Origin: Acidaminobacter sp.
Lineage (GTDB): Bacteria; Bacillota; Clostridia; Peptostreptococcales; Acidaminobacteraceae
NCBI RefSeq assembly: GCF_030247605.1
Contig: NZ_JAOTSB010000006.1
Span: 62,001-126,000, forward strand
DNA: 64,000 bases
Direction of reading: 5' to 3'
In this document: positions 1 to 8,558 of the stretch, piece by piece
Numbering within the stretch: the first letter of the stretch is position 1
Layout: the number at the start of each line of letters is the position of its first letter
Notes under the pieces: model-generated
Told to the model about the DNA's origin: nothing
Database searches by the model: none
What the model saw: the letters and a program-made list of their open reading frames with translations, nothing else
Position numbers and translations under genes: made by a program

Positions 1-220
1 GGTACTCCAGGCCAAGGGGCACGAGGAGCCAGTGGTAGACCATCCAGTTGAGCAGGGTCGTGAAGGTCAGAACAAAGGTCACGGCCTGTCCCAGACTCAG
101 GGAGGTTTTGATCTCGCTGGAGACTGCAATGAAGGAGCACATGCCCAGGAAATTGGAGAGGATCATGTTGTTGGTAAAAATCGCGGCGAAAAAGATGACG
201 ATAGGATTGATTTCACTCAT
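1..220 (-). CDS. rnfA: RnfA, Rnf complex membrane subunit (partial)
   Basis: This is the N-terminal 73 codons of the RnfA/NqrE-family integral membrane subunit of the Na+- or H+-translocating ferredoxin:NAD+ oxidoreductase; the rest lies beyond the left edge. The translation opens MSEINPIVIFFAAIFTNNMI and continues with the NFLGMCSFIAVS segment, typical of RnfA, where a Cys in a membrane helix helps hold a [2Fe-2S] cluster between RnfA and RnfE. The ATG at 220 overlaps the rnfE stop as ATGA, so the two are translationally coupled. It is the last visible gene of the minus-strand rnfDGEA operon; rnfB is expected next, outside the window. Confidence 0.9.
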   Translation of the reverse strand, partial: MSEINPIVIFFAAIFTNNMILSNFLGMCSFIAVSSEIKTSLSLGQAVTFVLTFTTLLNWMVYHWLLVPLGLEY

Positions 221-855
221 GCTTTTGCGCCTCCTTTTTCTGTGGCTTTTGCATCCTTGTTCGTATCAGGGAACATATTCTTTGTGACCCAGATCAGAAT
301 GCCAAGCATGAAGAACGCGCCCGGAGGCATGATCATGAGCGTCCAGTCCACCCACCAGCTGCCTAAAATTTCGATGCCGAACAGTGAACCGAAGCCCAGG
401 AGTTCACGGAAGAAAGCAATGACCAGGAGCACAACAGCGTAACCTGCGCCCATAAACAGCCCGTCCAGGAAGGAAAGGTGAGGCGGGTTATTCTGCGCAT
501 AGGCTTCACAGCGGCCCATGATAATACAGTTGGTGATGATCAGTCCGACATAAGGTCCAAGGGCGGCACTGATGTCAGGCTGATAAGCTTTCAGGAAAAT
601 GTCGACTATAATGACATAAACCGCAATGATGAAGGTCTGCACCATCATGCGGATATGCTTTGGCGTAAACTGACGAATCAGGGATACGGTCAAAGAGGAG
701 AAGGCAGTGACGAACATCAGGCCCAGACCCATGATCAGGGAGTTCATCATAAGGTTGGTGACAGCCAGGGAGGAACAGATGCCCAGGATCTGGCGAAAGA
801 CCGGATTGTCCTTCCACATGCCCAAAATTGCTAGTTTCTTGACATTTGAAGCCAT
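217..855 (-). CDS. rnfE: RnfE, Rnf complex membrane subunit
   Basis: A 212-residue polytopic membrane protein of the NqrD/RnfE family, part of the Rnf respiratory complex that couples reduced ferredoxin oxidation to NAD+ reduction and ion export. Visible family signatures are the N-terminal KDNPVFRQILGICSSLAVTN stretch and ITNCIIMGRCEAYA, whose Cys residues belong to the conserved membrane Fe-S site shared with RnfA. The reading frame stays open up to 894, but the ATG at 855 sits after an AAAGGAGCGG ribosome site and starts one base past the rnfG stop, so I use it. The C-terminal ~20 residues are charged and probably cytoplasmic. Confidence 0.93.
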   Translation of the reverse strand: MASNVKKLAILGMWKDNPVFRQILGICSSLAVTNLMMNSLIMGLGLMFVTAFSSLTVSLIRQFTPKHIRMMVQTFIIAVYVIIVDIFLKAYQPDISAALGPYVGLIITNCIIMGRCEAYAQNNPPHLSFLDGLFMGAGYAVVLLVIAFFRELLGFGSLFGIEILGSWWVDWTLMIMPPGAFFMLGILIWVTKNMFPDTNKDAKATEKGGAKA

Positions 856-856
856 A

Positions 857-1477
857 TTATGCACCGCTCCTTTCTGCCTGGAGAATGCGTTCAATGGTGC
901 TGTCTATCAGCTTTCGGATCGCGTCGGAAGTCAGCGTGGCACCGGAGATGGAATCTGCGTTGCCGCCGTCTGAAGGCTTGTAAATGACGACGCGCCCGCC
1001 GTCCTCAGGTATTGGCATGTCTCTGAACTGCTCTTTGTACCAGCTTTCGTCGATCCTGCCGCCGAGTCCCGGTGTTTCCGAGTGAGAGACAAAGTCGACA
1101 CCCAGGATTTTGTCATACTCAGGTGAAACTGCAATATAGCCTTTGACACTGCCCCATAGCGCTGCGCCATTCATTGGGAAGACGTAGCCGATCAAGCTGT
1201 CGCCCTGTCGCGCCTCGTAATACTCAAGAGCACCAAGAGACGCAGGAGAAATCATGGCGTCATAAGTGCTGACGACAGCGCTGTCATCCTCTGGATCCAC
1301 TTCCACATCCAAAACATATAGAATGGTGCGTTGTACCTTGAGCGCTTCGAGATCTGCAATACGCTCCTTGGTGGCGTCATTCATCAGGGCGAGCGCCAGA
1401 GTCAGTACGGCTGTCAGCGCAATCATAGCCAGTGTAGGATAGAGAATCTGTTTGGTGTTCTTCTTCTTTTTAGCCAA
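857..1477 (-). CDS. rnfG: RnfG, FMN-binding Rnf subunit
   Basis: A 206-residue subunit with one N-terminal transmembrane helix (about residues 10-30) and an extracytoplasmic FMN-binding domain. The SGATLT motif near residues 178-183 is the covalent flavinylation site of NqrC/RnfG proteins, where FMN is attached through phosphate to the final Thr. The open frame extends to 1540, deep inside rnfD, but a TTG at 1477 is preceded at 8 nt by GGGGG and gives MAKKKKNTKQ, a normal positive-inside start. It overlaps the rnfD stop by 8 bp, indicating coupling. Start choice is inferred from the ribosome site. Confidence 0.92.
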   Translation of the reverse strand: MAKKKKNTKQILYPTLAMIALTAVLTLALALMNDATKERIADLEALKVQRTILYVLDVEVDPEDDSAVVSTYDAMISPASLGALEYYEARQGDSLIGYVFPMNGAALWGSVKGYIAVSPEYDKILGVDFVSHSETPGLGGRIDESWYKEQFRDMPIPEDGGRVVIYKPSDGGNADSISGATLTSDAIRKLIDSTIERILQAERSGA

Positions 1478-2450
1478 CTTTCTCGCCCCCGTTTCCGGCC
1501 TTGGCGGATTTTCTGCTCTTAAGATATTTGACGAGCTCATCCAGGATTGGTGCGAAGGTATTGCCTATCAGAATGGCAAACATGATGCCTCCGGAAAAGA
1601 GGGCGAAGCCCCTGATAATGACAGTGACAACACCTATAAGAATACCGTAGATCCATTTGGCTTCAATGGATTTTGGACTGGAGATTGGATCTGTGGCCAT
1701 GAAGACGGTGCCGAAGAGAAGACCCCCGGAAAACAGTCCGAATAGGGGATGGGGCACTTGGGAGACGCCCATGGCAAAGAAGGTCGTACTCATTGCGAGA
1801 TAGCCGAGAAGTACGCCGCCCATAGTTTCTTTAGAGGCCGTTTTGGTATAGATCAGGTAGATGCCCGCCAAAATGATGAGAATGGCACTGGTTTCGCCGA
1901 GAGATCCGCTGACGCGTCCTAGAGCAACATCAAAATACTCGGCAAGCTGACCTGTGGATCTGAACGTGATCAGAGGTGTAGCGGTACTGAGTGCATCCAC
2001 AGGCGGCGTCAGGTAAGTGCCAAAACCTCCGAGAAGTCCGGACGCCGGCATGTTCCACTCCGTCGTCAGGAATTTTGGGAAGGAGACATAGACGAAGGCC
2101 CGTCCGACCAACGCTGGATTAAAGACGTTGCGGCCAAAACCGCCAAAGGCTTCCTTGCCAAAGACGACGCCAAAGATGATGCCTACTGCGGCAACCCAGA
2201 ATGGCGTTGCGGGCGGCAGCGTGAGTGAATAGAGAACGGCGGTGACGAACACGGCTTCGGTGACAGGTTTTTTGGACTTGCGTTTAAAAGTCCATTCTGC
2301 CAGGATTCCAAAAAAGACACTGACCATAATCAGCAGAAGTGAGCGCCACCCAAAAAAATAGACCGATGCCAGAATGATCGGTGCCAATGCGTACAGGACT
2401 TTACGCATCAATGACTGTTTCATAAATTTGATTCCAAGAATCTCCGACAA
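1470..2450 (-). CDS. rnfD: RnfD, FMN-binding membrane subunit of Rnf
   Basis: A 326-residue NqrB/RnfD-family membrane protein with about eight to ten hydrophobic segments. The GRNVFNPALVGRAFV stretch and the STATPL motif (Thr158) are the family hallmarks; that Thr carries covalently bound FMN. The start is a TTG at 2450 with GAGGGGGG eight bases upstream; the first ATG (2423) has no comparable ribosome site. It is the first gene of the minus-strand operon here. In most Clostridia rnfC comes directly before rnfD, but only ~150 bp of intergenic DNA separates this gene from a divergently transcribed methyltransferase, so rnfC must lie elsewhere. Confidence 0.93.
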   Translation of the reverse strand: MSEILGIKFMKQSLMRKVLYALAPIILASVYFFGWRSLLLIMVSVFFGILAEWTFKRKSKKPVTEAVFVTAVLYSLTLPPATPFWVAAVGIIFGVVFGKEAFGGFGRNVFNPALVGRAFVYVSFPKFLTTEWNMPASGLLGGFGTYLTPPVDALSTATPLITFRSTGQLAEYFDVALGRVSGSLGETSAILIILAGIYLIYTKTASKETMGGVLLGYLAMSTTFFAMGVSQVPHPLFGLFSGGLLFGTVFMATDPISSPKSIEAKWIYGILIGVVTVIIRGFALFSGGIMFAILIGNTFAPILDELVKYLKSRKSAKAGNGGEKVG

Positions 2451-2530
2451 AGACGAACCCCCCTCATGATGCTGTATAGGCCATATATATCCATTACAAA
2501 AACGATTAAAACATTCTTACTATTGGATTA

Positions 2531-2539
2531 TGATATAAT
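2531..2539 (+). promoter_or_regulatory. Extended -10 promoter (TGA-TATAAT)
   Basis: A TATAAT hexamer at 2534-2539 preceded by TGA forms an extended -10 about 60 bp before the methyltransferase start. No convincing -35 is visible, as expected for this promoter class. Confidence 0.5.
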
Positions 2540-2599
2540 TATACCTGAGTTTTGAGAGAGTTTTATAGAAGAAAAAGCTGACCTCTGACGGAGGTTGGG

Positions 2600-3829
2600 A
2601 TGAAACTGCTGCATAGATCTGGGAAAATGGGGTGGCATAAAGTGAATAAGTTAAGAGCGGCACTTGAAGAGTGGATCCGGGAGGAGGCGCTGGTCAAAGG
2701 AACGCTGAGTGGGAAGAAAACCAGCTCAGAAGTTGTGAAGGTCATTGTCAAGCCGGTCAAAATCAAAGCCGGAATAAAATTTCAATTTGAGTATCACGAA
2801 AAGAACAAGGTGGTCCACAAGAATCTCGACAGACCGGAAGCTCTTGAAGAGATTGAACTGCTGATGCAGACCAGGTTTAAGCAGCTGGATCTGAAAACTG
2901 CAAGAGCGGATGTCAAACTTTTCTCCAATTCTGCTGACAATTGCCGCGTCCTGGTGAAAAAGCTGGACGACCGGGAGGGCGGGCGCGTTGTGGATTTAAG
3001 TCACAATCGGCAAAAAAACTACATCCTGGAGGAAGGGATCCCGGTGGGTTATCTCGTTCATCTGGGTGTCCAAACGCCGGAGGGCAAAGTCGTCAAAAGC
3101 CGGTATGACAAATTCAGACAGATTAATAGATTCCTGGAGTATGTTGAGGATATTCTCAAGGTGCTTCCTAAAAGTGACAGGCCGCTGAGAATTGTCGATT
3201 TTGGATGCGGAAAGGCCTATCTGACTTTTGCCATGTACGATTTCTTTACCCGAAGACTTGGCCTTGAAGTGTCCATTATTGGCCTGGATCTCAAGGCGGA
3301 TGTTGTCGCCTTCTGCAATAAGACTGCGCAGGCGCTGGGATATGAGGGTCTGCGCTTCGAAGTCGGAGATATCAGAGACCATGATGAACAAGGCGCGGTG
3401 GATCTGGTCGTGACGCTGCACGCCTGTGATACCGCTACGGATGAAGCTATAGTCAAGAGTATAGGCTGGAAGGCAGCGGCGCTTCTCAGTGTGCCCTGCT
3501 GCCAGCATGAGCTGCACGACAGGCTTCATAACGAATCGCTGGACCCTATTCTCAGACACGGTATTCTGCGGGAGCGAATGACGGGGATTGTGACAGACGC
3601 CTACCGCGCCATAGTCATGGAAACCCTTGGATACGACGTTCAGATCCTGGAATTTATCGATATGACACATACGCCGAAAAATCTTCTGCTGAGAGCGACC
3701 CGCCGCGGTCATGAAGGGGATGAGGACAGGGAATGGCTTTCGATGGCGGACTGGAGAGAGGCAGACGCTTTTGAAAGAACCTTCGGACTGGGGAAAACCT
3801 ATCTCAGAACCCGGTGCGAAAGTGTCTAA
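2600..3829 (+). CDS. Class I SAM-dependent methyltransferase (Methyltransf_32-like)
   Basis: A 409-residue protein. The C-terminal half carries a Rossmann methyltransferase domain with motif I DFGCGKAYLTFAMY around residue 200 and the LSVPCCQHEL segment around residue 300, which characterises the PF13679 (Methyltransf_32) group. The N-terminal ~150 residues form a separate region that may contact the substrate, probably RNA or protein; the family has no assigned substrate that I can state. ATG at 2600 follows GGAGG with six-base spacing. It is monocistronic and divergent from rnfD. Family call is firm; function is open. Confidence 0.85.
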   Translation: MKLLHRSGKMGWHKVNKLRAALEEWIREEALVKGTLSGKKTSSEVVKVIVKPVKIKAGIKFQFEYHEKNKVVHKNLDRPEALEEIELLMQTRFKQLDLKTARADVKLFSNSADNCRVLVKKLDDREGGRVVDLSHNRQKNYILEEGIPVGYLVHLGVQTPEGKVVKSRYDKFRQINRFLEYVEDILKVLPKSDRPLRIVDFGCGKAYLTFAMYDFFTRRLGLEVSIIGLDLKADVVAFCNKTAQALGYEGLRFEVGDIRDHDEQGAVDLVVTLHACDTATDEAIVKSIGWKAAALLSVPCCQHELHDRLHNESLDPILRHGILRERMTGIVTDAYRAIVMETLGYDVQILEFIDMTHTPKNLLLRATRRGHEGDEDREWLSMADWREADAFERTFGLGKTYLRTRCESV

Positions 3830-3853
3830 GAAATAACGGGCAGACAAAATAGA

Positions 3854-3869
3854 TGTATACTGTATACAA
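3854..3869. promoter_or_regulatory. Tandem GTATAC operator-like motifs upstream of PFOR
   Basis: Two TGTATAC units lie head to tail (3854-3860 and 3861-3868). The same palindromic GTATAC core recurs at 3947-3960 and inside the promoter spacer at 3988-3995. This spacing across ~140 bp before a highly expressed gene suggests binding sites for a dimeric regulator; the TTGTATACAA form resembles sites of FadR-subfamily GntR repressors. That assignment is inference. Confidence 0.45.
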
Positions 3870-3946
3870 AAATCTAAAAATTTATTTCTGTGGAAGGGCT
3901 TGAAATTTTATAAGCGTTGGTACGACTGTGTTATAGCGATATGAAT

Positions 3947-3960
3947 AATTGTATACAATT
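3947..3960. promoter_or_regulatory. Perfect 14-bp palindrome, candidate operator for PFOR
   Basis: AATTGTATACAATT is a perfect palindrome ending 12 bp before the -35 box at 3973. A partial copy (TTGTATAC, 3988-3995) lies between the -35 and -10 boxes, a position at which a bound repressor would block RNA polymerase. Confidence 0.5.
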
Positions 3961-3972
3961 TAACAAACGGCG

Positions 3973-4001
3973 TTGACAGAGTGTATATTGTATACTATAC
4001 T
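3973..4001 (+). promoter_or_regulatory. Strong sigma-A promoter of PFOR
   Basis: TTGACA (3973-3978), a 17-bp spacer and TATACT (3996-4001) form a near-consensus promoter. Transcription would begin about 45 bp before the PFOR start codon. Confidence 0.8.
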
Positions 4002-4053
4002 GAGTTATGAAAACCAAAACATTTCACACAAAAAGTTAGGAGGCAAGTTGTCG

Positions 4054-7000
4054 ATGAGTAAGAAAGTCATGAAAACCATGGATGGCAACACCGCGGCTTC
4101 ATATGTCGCATATGCGTTTACTGAAGTTGCGGCCATTTATCCAATCACGCCATCTTCAACCATGGCAGAGCTCGTAGATGAATGGGCAGCCCATGATATG
4201 AGAAACATCTTCGGACAGCGCGTTCAAGTTACTGAAATGCAGTCTGAGGCTGGTGCCGCTGGCGCCGTACACGGTTCACTCCAGGCTGGTGCGCTGACGA
4301 CGACCTTCACAGCATCACAAGGTTTACTCCTGATGATCCCGAATATGTACAAAATTGCCGGTGAGCTTCTTCCTTGCGTTTTCCACGTCAGTGCACGTGC
4401 GCTCGCAGGTCATGCGCTCTCCATCTTCGGCGACCATTCAGACGTTATGGCAGCACGCCAGACGGGCTTCGCGCTTCTCGCGTCAGGTTCGGTTCAAGAA
4501 GTAGTTGATCTCGGCGGTATTGCGCACCTTAGCGCCATCAAGTCAAAAGTTCCGTTCCTTCATTTCTTTGACGGCTTCAGAACTTCACACGAAGTTCAGA
4601 AAGTTGAAATGATCGATTACGCTGACTTTGACAGAATGCTCGATAAAGAAGCGGTTGCAGAGTTCAGAAAGAAAGCCCTCAATCCTGAGAATCCGGTAAC
4701 GCGCGGAACGGCTCAGAATCCGGACATTTTCTTCCAGGCGAAGGAAGCCTCCAACAAGTTCTATACAGCGATCCCGGGCATTGTTGAAGATTACATGAAA
4801 GAAATCAGCAATGTCACAGGAAGAACATACAATCTCTTCGATTACTATGGCGCACCGGATGCAGACCGCATCATCGTCGCAATGGGTTCTGTCACACAGA
4901 CAATCGAAGAAACTATTGATTACTTAAATGCCCGCGGCGAAAAAGTCGGCCTCATTAAAGTCAGACTTTACAGACCGTTCGCACCTGAATACATGATGAA
5001 AGTCCTGCCAAAGACCGTCAAGAAAATTGCGGTTCTCGACAGAACTAAAGAGCCGGGTTCCCTTGGCGAGCCTCTTTACCTCGATATCCGCAACGCGTTC
5101 TACAACACTGAGAATGCACCGGAAATCGTCGGCGGCCGTTATGGTCTGGGCTCCAAGGACACGACGCCTTCCCAAATCAAGTCTGTTTACGAAAACCTCA
5201 AGAGCGACGCGCCTAAGAACAACTTCACAATCGGCATCAATGACGATGTGACGTTCCTGTCCCTCGAGTGCAAAGAGAGCATCGTCACAGAGTCTCCAAG
5301 CACAGTGCGCTGCAAGTTCTGGGGTCTTGGTTCTGACGGTACGGTTGGCGCGAACAAAAATGCCATTAAGATCATCGGCGACAAGACAGACCTCTATGCT
5401 CAAGGTTACTTCGCTTATGACTCCAAGAAGTCCGGCGGCGTTACTATGTCTCACCTTCGTTTCGGCAAGGAGCCAATCCGCTCTACTTACCTGATCGAAG
5501 AGGCGGACTACATTGCGTGCCATAACCAGGCTTATGTTTATCAATATGATCTCCTCAAGGGCCTCAAAGAGGGCGGCAACTTTGTCCTCAACTGCATGTG
5601 GACAGGTGACGAAGTTGAAGCTAACCTCCCTGCAGCCATGAAGCGCTACCTCTATGAGAAGAAGATCAACTTCTATACTATTGACGCGACTTCAATCGCG
5701 GAAGAAATCGGCCTTGGCAACCGCATCAACATGGTCATGCAGTCCGCGTTCTTCAAGCTCGCAAACGTCATCCCTGTCGAGGATGCTGTGAATTACCTCA
5801 AAGAAGCCAACGTCAAGAGTTACGGCAGCAAGGGCGATAAGATTGTCGCCATGAATGACAAGGCTGTTGACGCAGGTATTGAGAAGCTCGTCAAATTTGA
5901 GATTCCGGAGTCCTTCAAAGATGCCAAGGATGCAGCAGAAGGCGCTGCAGAAGAGCTTCCGCGCTTCATCAAGGACATTCTGATTCCTATGAACCGCCAG
6001 GAAGGCGACAACCTCCCTGTCAGCACCTTTGTAGGCGCTGAAGACGGTACCTTTGAAGCGGGCAGCGCAGCTTATGAGAAGCGCGGCATCGCAGTGACGG
6101 TTCCTGAGTGGCAGGCAGCAAACTGCATCCAGTGTAACCAGTGTTCTTTCGTCTGTCCTCATGCGGTTATCCGTCCGTTCCTTCTGACTGCAGAAGAGAA
6201 GGCGAACGCGCCTGAAGGCTTTGAGACGATCAAAGCTATGGGTAAAGGCTTCGAAGAGCTTCAGTACAAGATTCAGGTCTCCACTATGGACTGTACGGGC
6301 TGCGGCAACTGTGCCGACGTTTGTCCTTCCAAGAACAAGGCCCTCGTCATGAAGCCGCTCGATACTCAAGTCAACAAAGAAATCCCTAACTGGAATTACG
6401 CTGTCAAGCTTCCTGTCAAGGATGACCTCATGGCAACCAATACAGTTAAAGGCAGCCAGTTCGCACAGCCGCTCTTCGAGTTCTCAGGCGCTTGCGCAGG
6501 CTGCGGTGAGACACCTTACATCAAGGTTGTCACTCAGCTTTATGGTGACAGAATGTCTATTGCCAACGCAACAGGCTGTTCTTCCATCTGGGGCGGCTCC
6601 GCGCCTTCCACGCCTTACTGCAAAAACGCAGAAGGCAAAGGTCCTTCCTGGGCGAACTCCCTCTTCGAAGACAACGCAGAGTTTGGTATGGGTATGGTCC
6701 TTGGCAATACTGCAGTTCGCACGCTCATGAAAGACAAAGCCCTTGAGTTCGTGGGCCTTAATGTAGACGATGCTGTCAAGGCGCCATTCGCAGCTTGGGT
6801 CGAGGGCATGGAAGACGCCAAAGCTTCAAAAGAAGCTGCAGTGGGTATTCTCCAAATCCTCAATGACAACAGCGTGACAGACGCAAAAGCAAAAGAAATC
6901 CTCGAATTCTTCGAGACACACAAAGACTTCCTGATCAAGCGCAGCCAGTGGATTCTCGGCGGCGACGGCTGGGCATATGACATTGGCTTCGGCGGCCTCG

Positions 7001-7593
7001 ACCACGTTCTGGCTTCCGGCGAAAACGTCAACGTTCTCGTCTTTGATACAGAAGTCTACTCCAATACAGGCGGCCAGGCTTCCAAAGCATCCCCAACGGC
7101 TTCTATCGCTAAATTTGCCGCAGCTGGCAAGCGCGTGAAGAAGAAAGACCTTGGCATGATCGCAGCGACTTATGGCTATGTCTATGTCGCTCAGGTCGCA
7201 ATGGGCGCTGATAAGAACCAGTTCATGAAAGCCCTCATCGAAGCTGAAAGCTACGACGGTCCATCCCTCATCATTGCTTACGCGCCATGTATCAACCACG
7301 GCATCAAGGCTGGCATGGGCAAGACGCAAAACAGAATGAAGGAAGCGGTAGACGCAGGCTACTGGCACCTCTGGAGATTCGACCCACGCCTCAAGGAAGC
7401 AGGAAAGAATCCGTTCATCCTCGACTCTAAGACGCCAACGGTTGAATTTAAAGACTTCCTCATGGGCGAAGTTCGATACACTTCCCTCAAGAGCCAGTTC
7501 GCAGAGGTTGCTGATCAACTCTTCGAGCAAGCTGCAAAAGAAGCTAAAGATCGCTATGACGGCTACGTCCGTATGGCGAAAATGGAGTTTTAA
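4054..7593 (+). CDS. nifJ: Pyruvate:ferredoxin (flavodoxin) oxidoreductase
   Basis: A 1179-residue homodimer-type PFOR, which oxidises pyruvate with CoA to acetyl-CoA, CO2 and reduced ferredoxin, the electron source for Rnf. Domain order is visible: N-terminal pyrimidine-binding domain (VAAIYPITPSSTMAEL near residue 30), gamma domain in the middle, two 4Fe-4S motifs (CIQCNQCSFVCPHAV from ~691 and CTGCGNCADVCP from ~747), a further cluster Cys in CAGCGETPY (~814), and the thiamine-diphosphate site GDGWAYDIGFGG (~970) with NTGGQASKASPT. The ATG at 4054 follows TTAGGAGG; the frame is open further upstream through the promoter itself, so earlier starts are excluded. Codon use is strongly biased, as for a highly expressed gene. 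Confidence 0.97.
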   Translation: MSKKVMKTMDGNTAASYVAYAFTEVAAIYPITPSSTMAELVDEWAAHDMRNIFGQRVQVTEMQSEAGAAGAVHGSLQAGALTTTFTASQGLLLMIPNMYKIAGELLPCVFHVSARALAGHALSIFGDHSDVMAARQTGFALLASGSVQEVVDLGGIAHLSAIKSKVPFLHFFDGFRTSHEVQKVEMIDYADFDRMLDKEAVAEFRKKALNPENPVTRGTAQNPDIFFQAKEASNKFYTAIPGIVEDYMKEISNVTGRTYNLFDYYGAPDADRIIVAMGSVTQTIEETIDYLNARGEKVGLIKVRLYRPFAPEYMMKVLPKTVKKIAVLDRTKEPGSLGEPLYLDIRNAFYNTENAPEIVGGRYGLGSKDTTPSQIKSVYENLKSDAPKNNFTIGINDDVTFLSLECKESIVTESPSTVRCKFWGLGSDGTVGANKNAIKIIGDKTDLYAQGYFAYDSKKSGGVTMSHLRFGKEPIRSTYLIEEADYIACHNQAYVYQYDLLKGLKEGGNFVLNCMWTGDEVEANLPAAMKRYLYEKKINFYTIDATSIAEEIGLGNRINMVMQSAFFKLANVIPVEDAVNYLKEANVKSYGSKGDKIVAMNDKAVDAGIEKLVKFEIPESFKDAKDAAEGAAEELPRFIKDILIPMNRQEGDNLPVSTFVGAEDGTFEAGSAAYEKRGIAVTVPEWQAANCIQCNQCSFVCPHAVIRPFLLTAEEKANAPEGFETIKAMGKGFEELQYKIQVSTMDCTGCGNCADVCPSKNKALVMKPLDTQVNKEIPNWNYAVKLPVKDDLMATNTVKGSQFAQPLFEFSGACAGCGETPYIKVVTQLYGDRMSIANATGCSSIWGGSAPSTPYCKNAEGKGPSWANSLFEDNAEFGMGMVLGNTAVRTLMKDKALEFVGLNVDDAVKAPFAAWVEGMEDAKASKEAAVGILQILNDNSVTDAKAKEILEFFETHKDFLIKRSQWILGGDGWAYDIGFGGLDHVLASGENVNVLVFDTEVYSNTGGQASKASPTASIAKFAAAGKRVKKKDLGMIAATYGYVYVAQVAMGADKNQFMKALIEAESYDGPSLIIAYAPCINHGIKAGMGKTQNRMKEAVDAGYWHLWRFDPRLKEAGKNPFILDSKTPTVEFKDFLMGEVRYTSLKSQFAEVADQLFEQAAKEAKDRYDGYVRMAKMEF

Positions 7594-7636
7594 TCCAGCT
7601 ACCATTTGACATCGTTTGAAATGCTGAGATAAAAGA

Positions 7637-7668
7637 AAACCCATCCCGGAGCTCCGGGATGGGTTTTT
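7637..7668 (+). terminator. Intrinsic terminator after PFOR
   Basis: A perfect 30-bp palindrome (AAACCCATCCCGGAG and its complement) is followed by a T run on the plus strand. The A run at its left edge makes it potentially bidirectional, serving the convergent HAD gene as well. Confidence 0.9.
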
Positions 7669-7747
7669 AAATGTTGTGGCGGAAGAAGGGGTTGATGGGC
7701 TGCAGGCCGCTGAGGAAGGCTGCGTCTGACACCGTCTTCCGTGCATT

Positions 7748-8416
7748 TTAATTCTCCTGCGTCAGCTGCTGAAGCAGTTCGGCAAGGGCTTCAACAGTCT
7801 CTGAACGGTAAGCGGGGGCGCAAAGGTCGAACTCCTCCCGGCTGCCATAACCGTAGCCTACGGCGACGGTGTCGATGCCACAGGCCCGAGCGCCTTCCAC
7901 GTCATAATGTCTGTCTCCAATCATAAGGCACTCCTCCGGCTTCAGATGCTCCTGGCTCAGCAGCCAGTTCAGGACCTGAGACTTTTGGTCCCGCGTGTGA
8001 TCCAGGGTACTTCCGGCGATTAAAGCAAAATAGTGATCCAGTTCGAGGTGCTTCAGCAGGGTTTCTGCAAAGATCTGGGGCTTTGAAGTAGCCAGATAAA
8101 CAGGGACGCCAGCCTGATGAAGCTGCCTTAAGAGTTCTGGGATTCCCGGATAAACGCTGCATTCAAACAACCCGGTCACAGAGTAGTATTCCCGGTACTT
8201 TTCGACCGCTTCCCTGGCCTTGGCGTCATCAAAGCCAAAGTAGCGCGAGAAGGATTCAGTCAGCGGCGGACCAATGAAGGGTGTCAAAGCGTCATAGCCA
8301 GATTCGGGGATCTCGATGCCATAGTGTTTGAGCGCGTAGACAATCGCACGAGTGATGCCGGTTTTGGGCTCAATGAGTGTGCCGTCGAGATCAAAGATCA
8401 GTTTTTTGAAGGTCAT
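7748..8416 (-). CDS. HAD-family hydrolase, phosphoglycolate-phosphatase-like
   Basis: A 222-residue haloacid-dehalogenase-superfamily phosphatase, subfamily IA. Motif I FDLDGTL (nucleophile and acid Asp) is at residues 8-14, motif II is YLATSKP, and the metal-binding motif is CLMIGDRHYDVEGARACGI near residue 160; a helical cap lies between motifs I and II. The closest broad match is Gph/PpaX-type phosphatases that act on small phosphoesters or pyrophosphate. The ATG at 8416 follows AAAGGAG with 8-9 nt spacing, whereas the longer open frame begins at a TTG inside that ribosome site. Transcribed convergently to PFOR; no operon partner is evident. Confidence 0.85.
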   Translation of the reverse strand: MTFKKLIFDLDGTLIEPKTGITRAIVYALKHYGIEIPESGYDALTPFIGPPLTESFSRYFGFDDAKAREAVEKYREYYSVTGLFECSVYPGIPELLRQLHQAGVPVYLATSKPQIFAETLLKHLELDHYFALIAGSTLDHTRDQKSQVLNWLLSQEHLKPEECLMIGDRHYDVEGARACGIDTVAVGYGYGSREEFDLCAPAYRSETVEALAELLQQLTQEN

Positions 8417-8491
8417 GGCGGCGTCTCCTTTCAAAGGTTCCGTTAAAGTATGTTGTGAGTCTGGAAATTACAGTGTTCGAGCGGAGATTTT

Positions 8492-8521
8492 TTGAATGTT
8501 CTTACGCAACTATGTTACACT
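8492..8521 (+). promoter_or_regulatory. Sigma-A promoter of AHSA1-like gene
   Basis: TTGAAT (8492-8497), an 18-bp spacer and TACACT (8516-8521) lie about 38 bp before the start codon of the next gene. Confidence 0.5.
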
Positions 8522-8558
8522 AATAAGAGGCAAAAAGAAACCGGAAGGATGGCTGACC

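Noticed and set aside
4924..7746. Long minus-strand open frames inside the PFOR gene (up to ~300 codons)
   Set aside because: They are antisense shadows created by the strong codon bias of PFOR; none has a ribosome site or recognisable domain.
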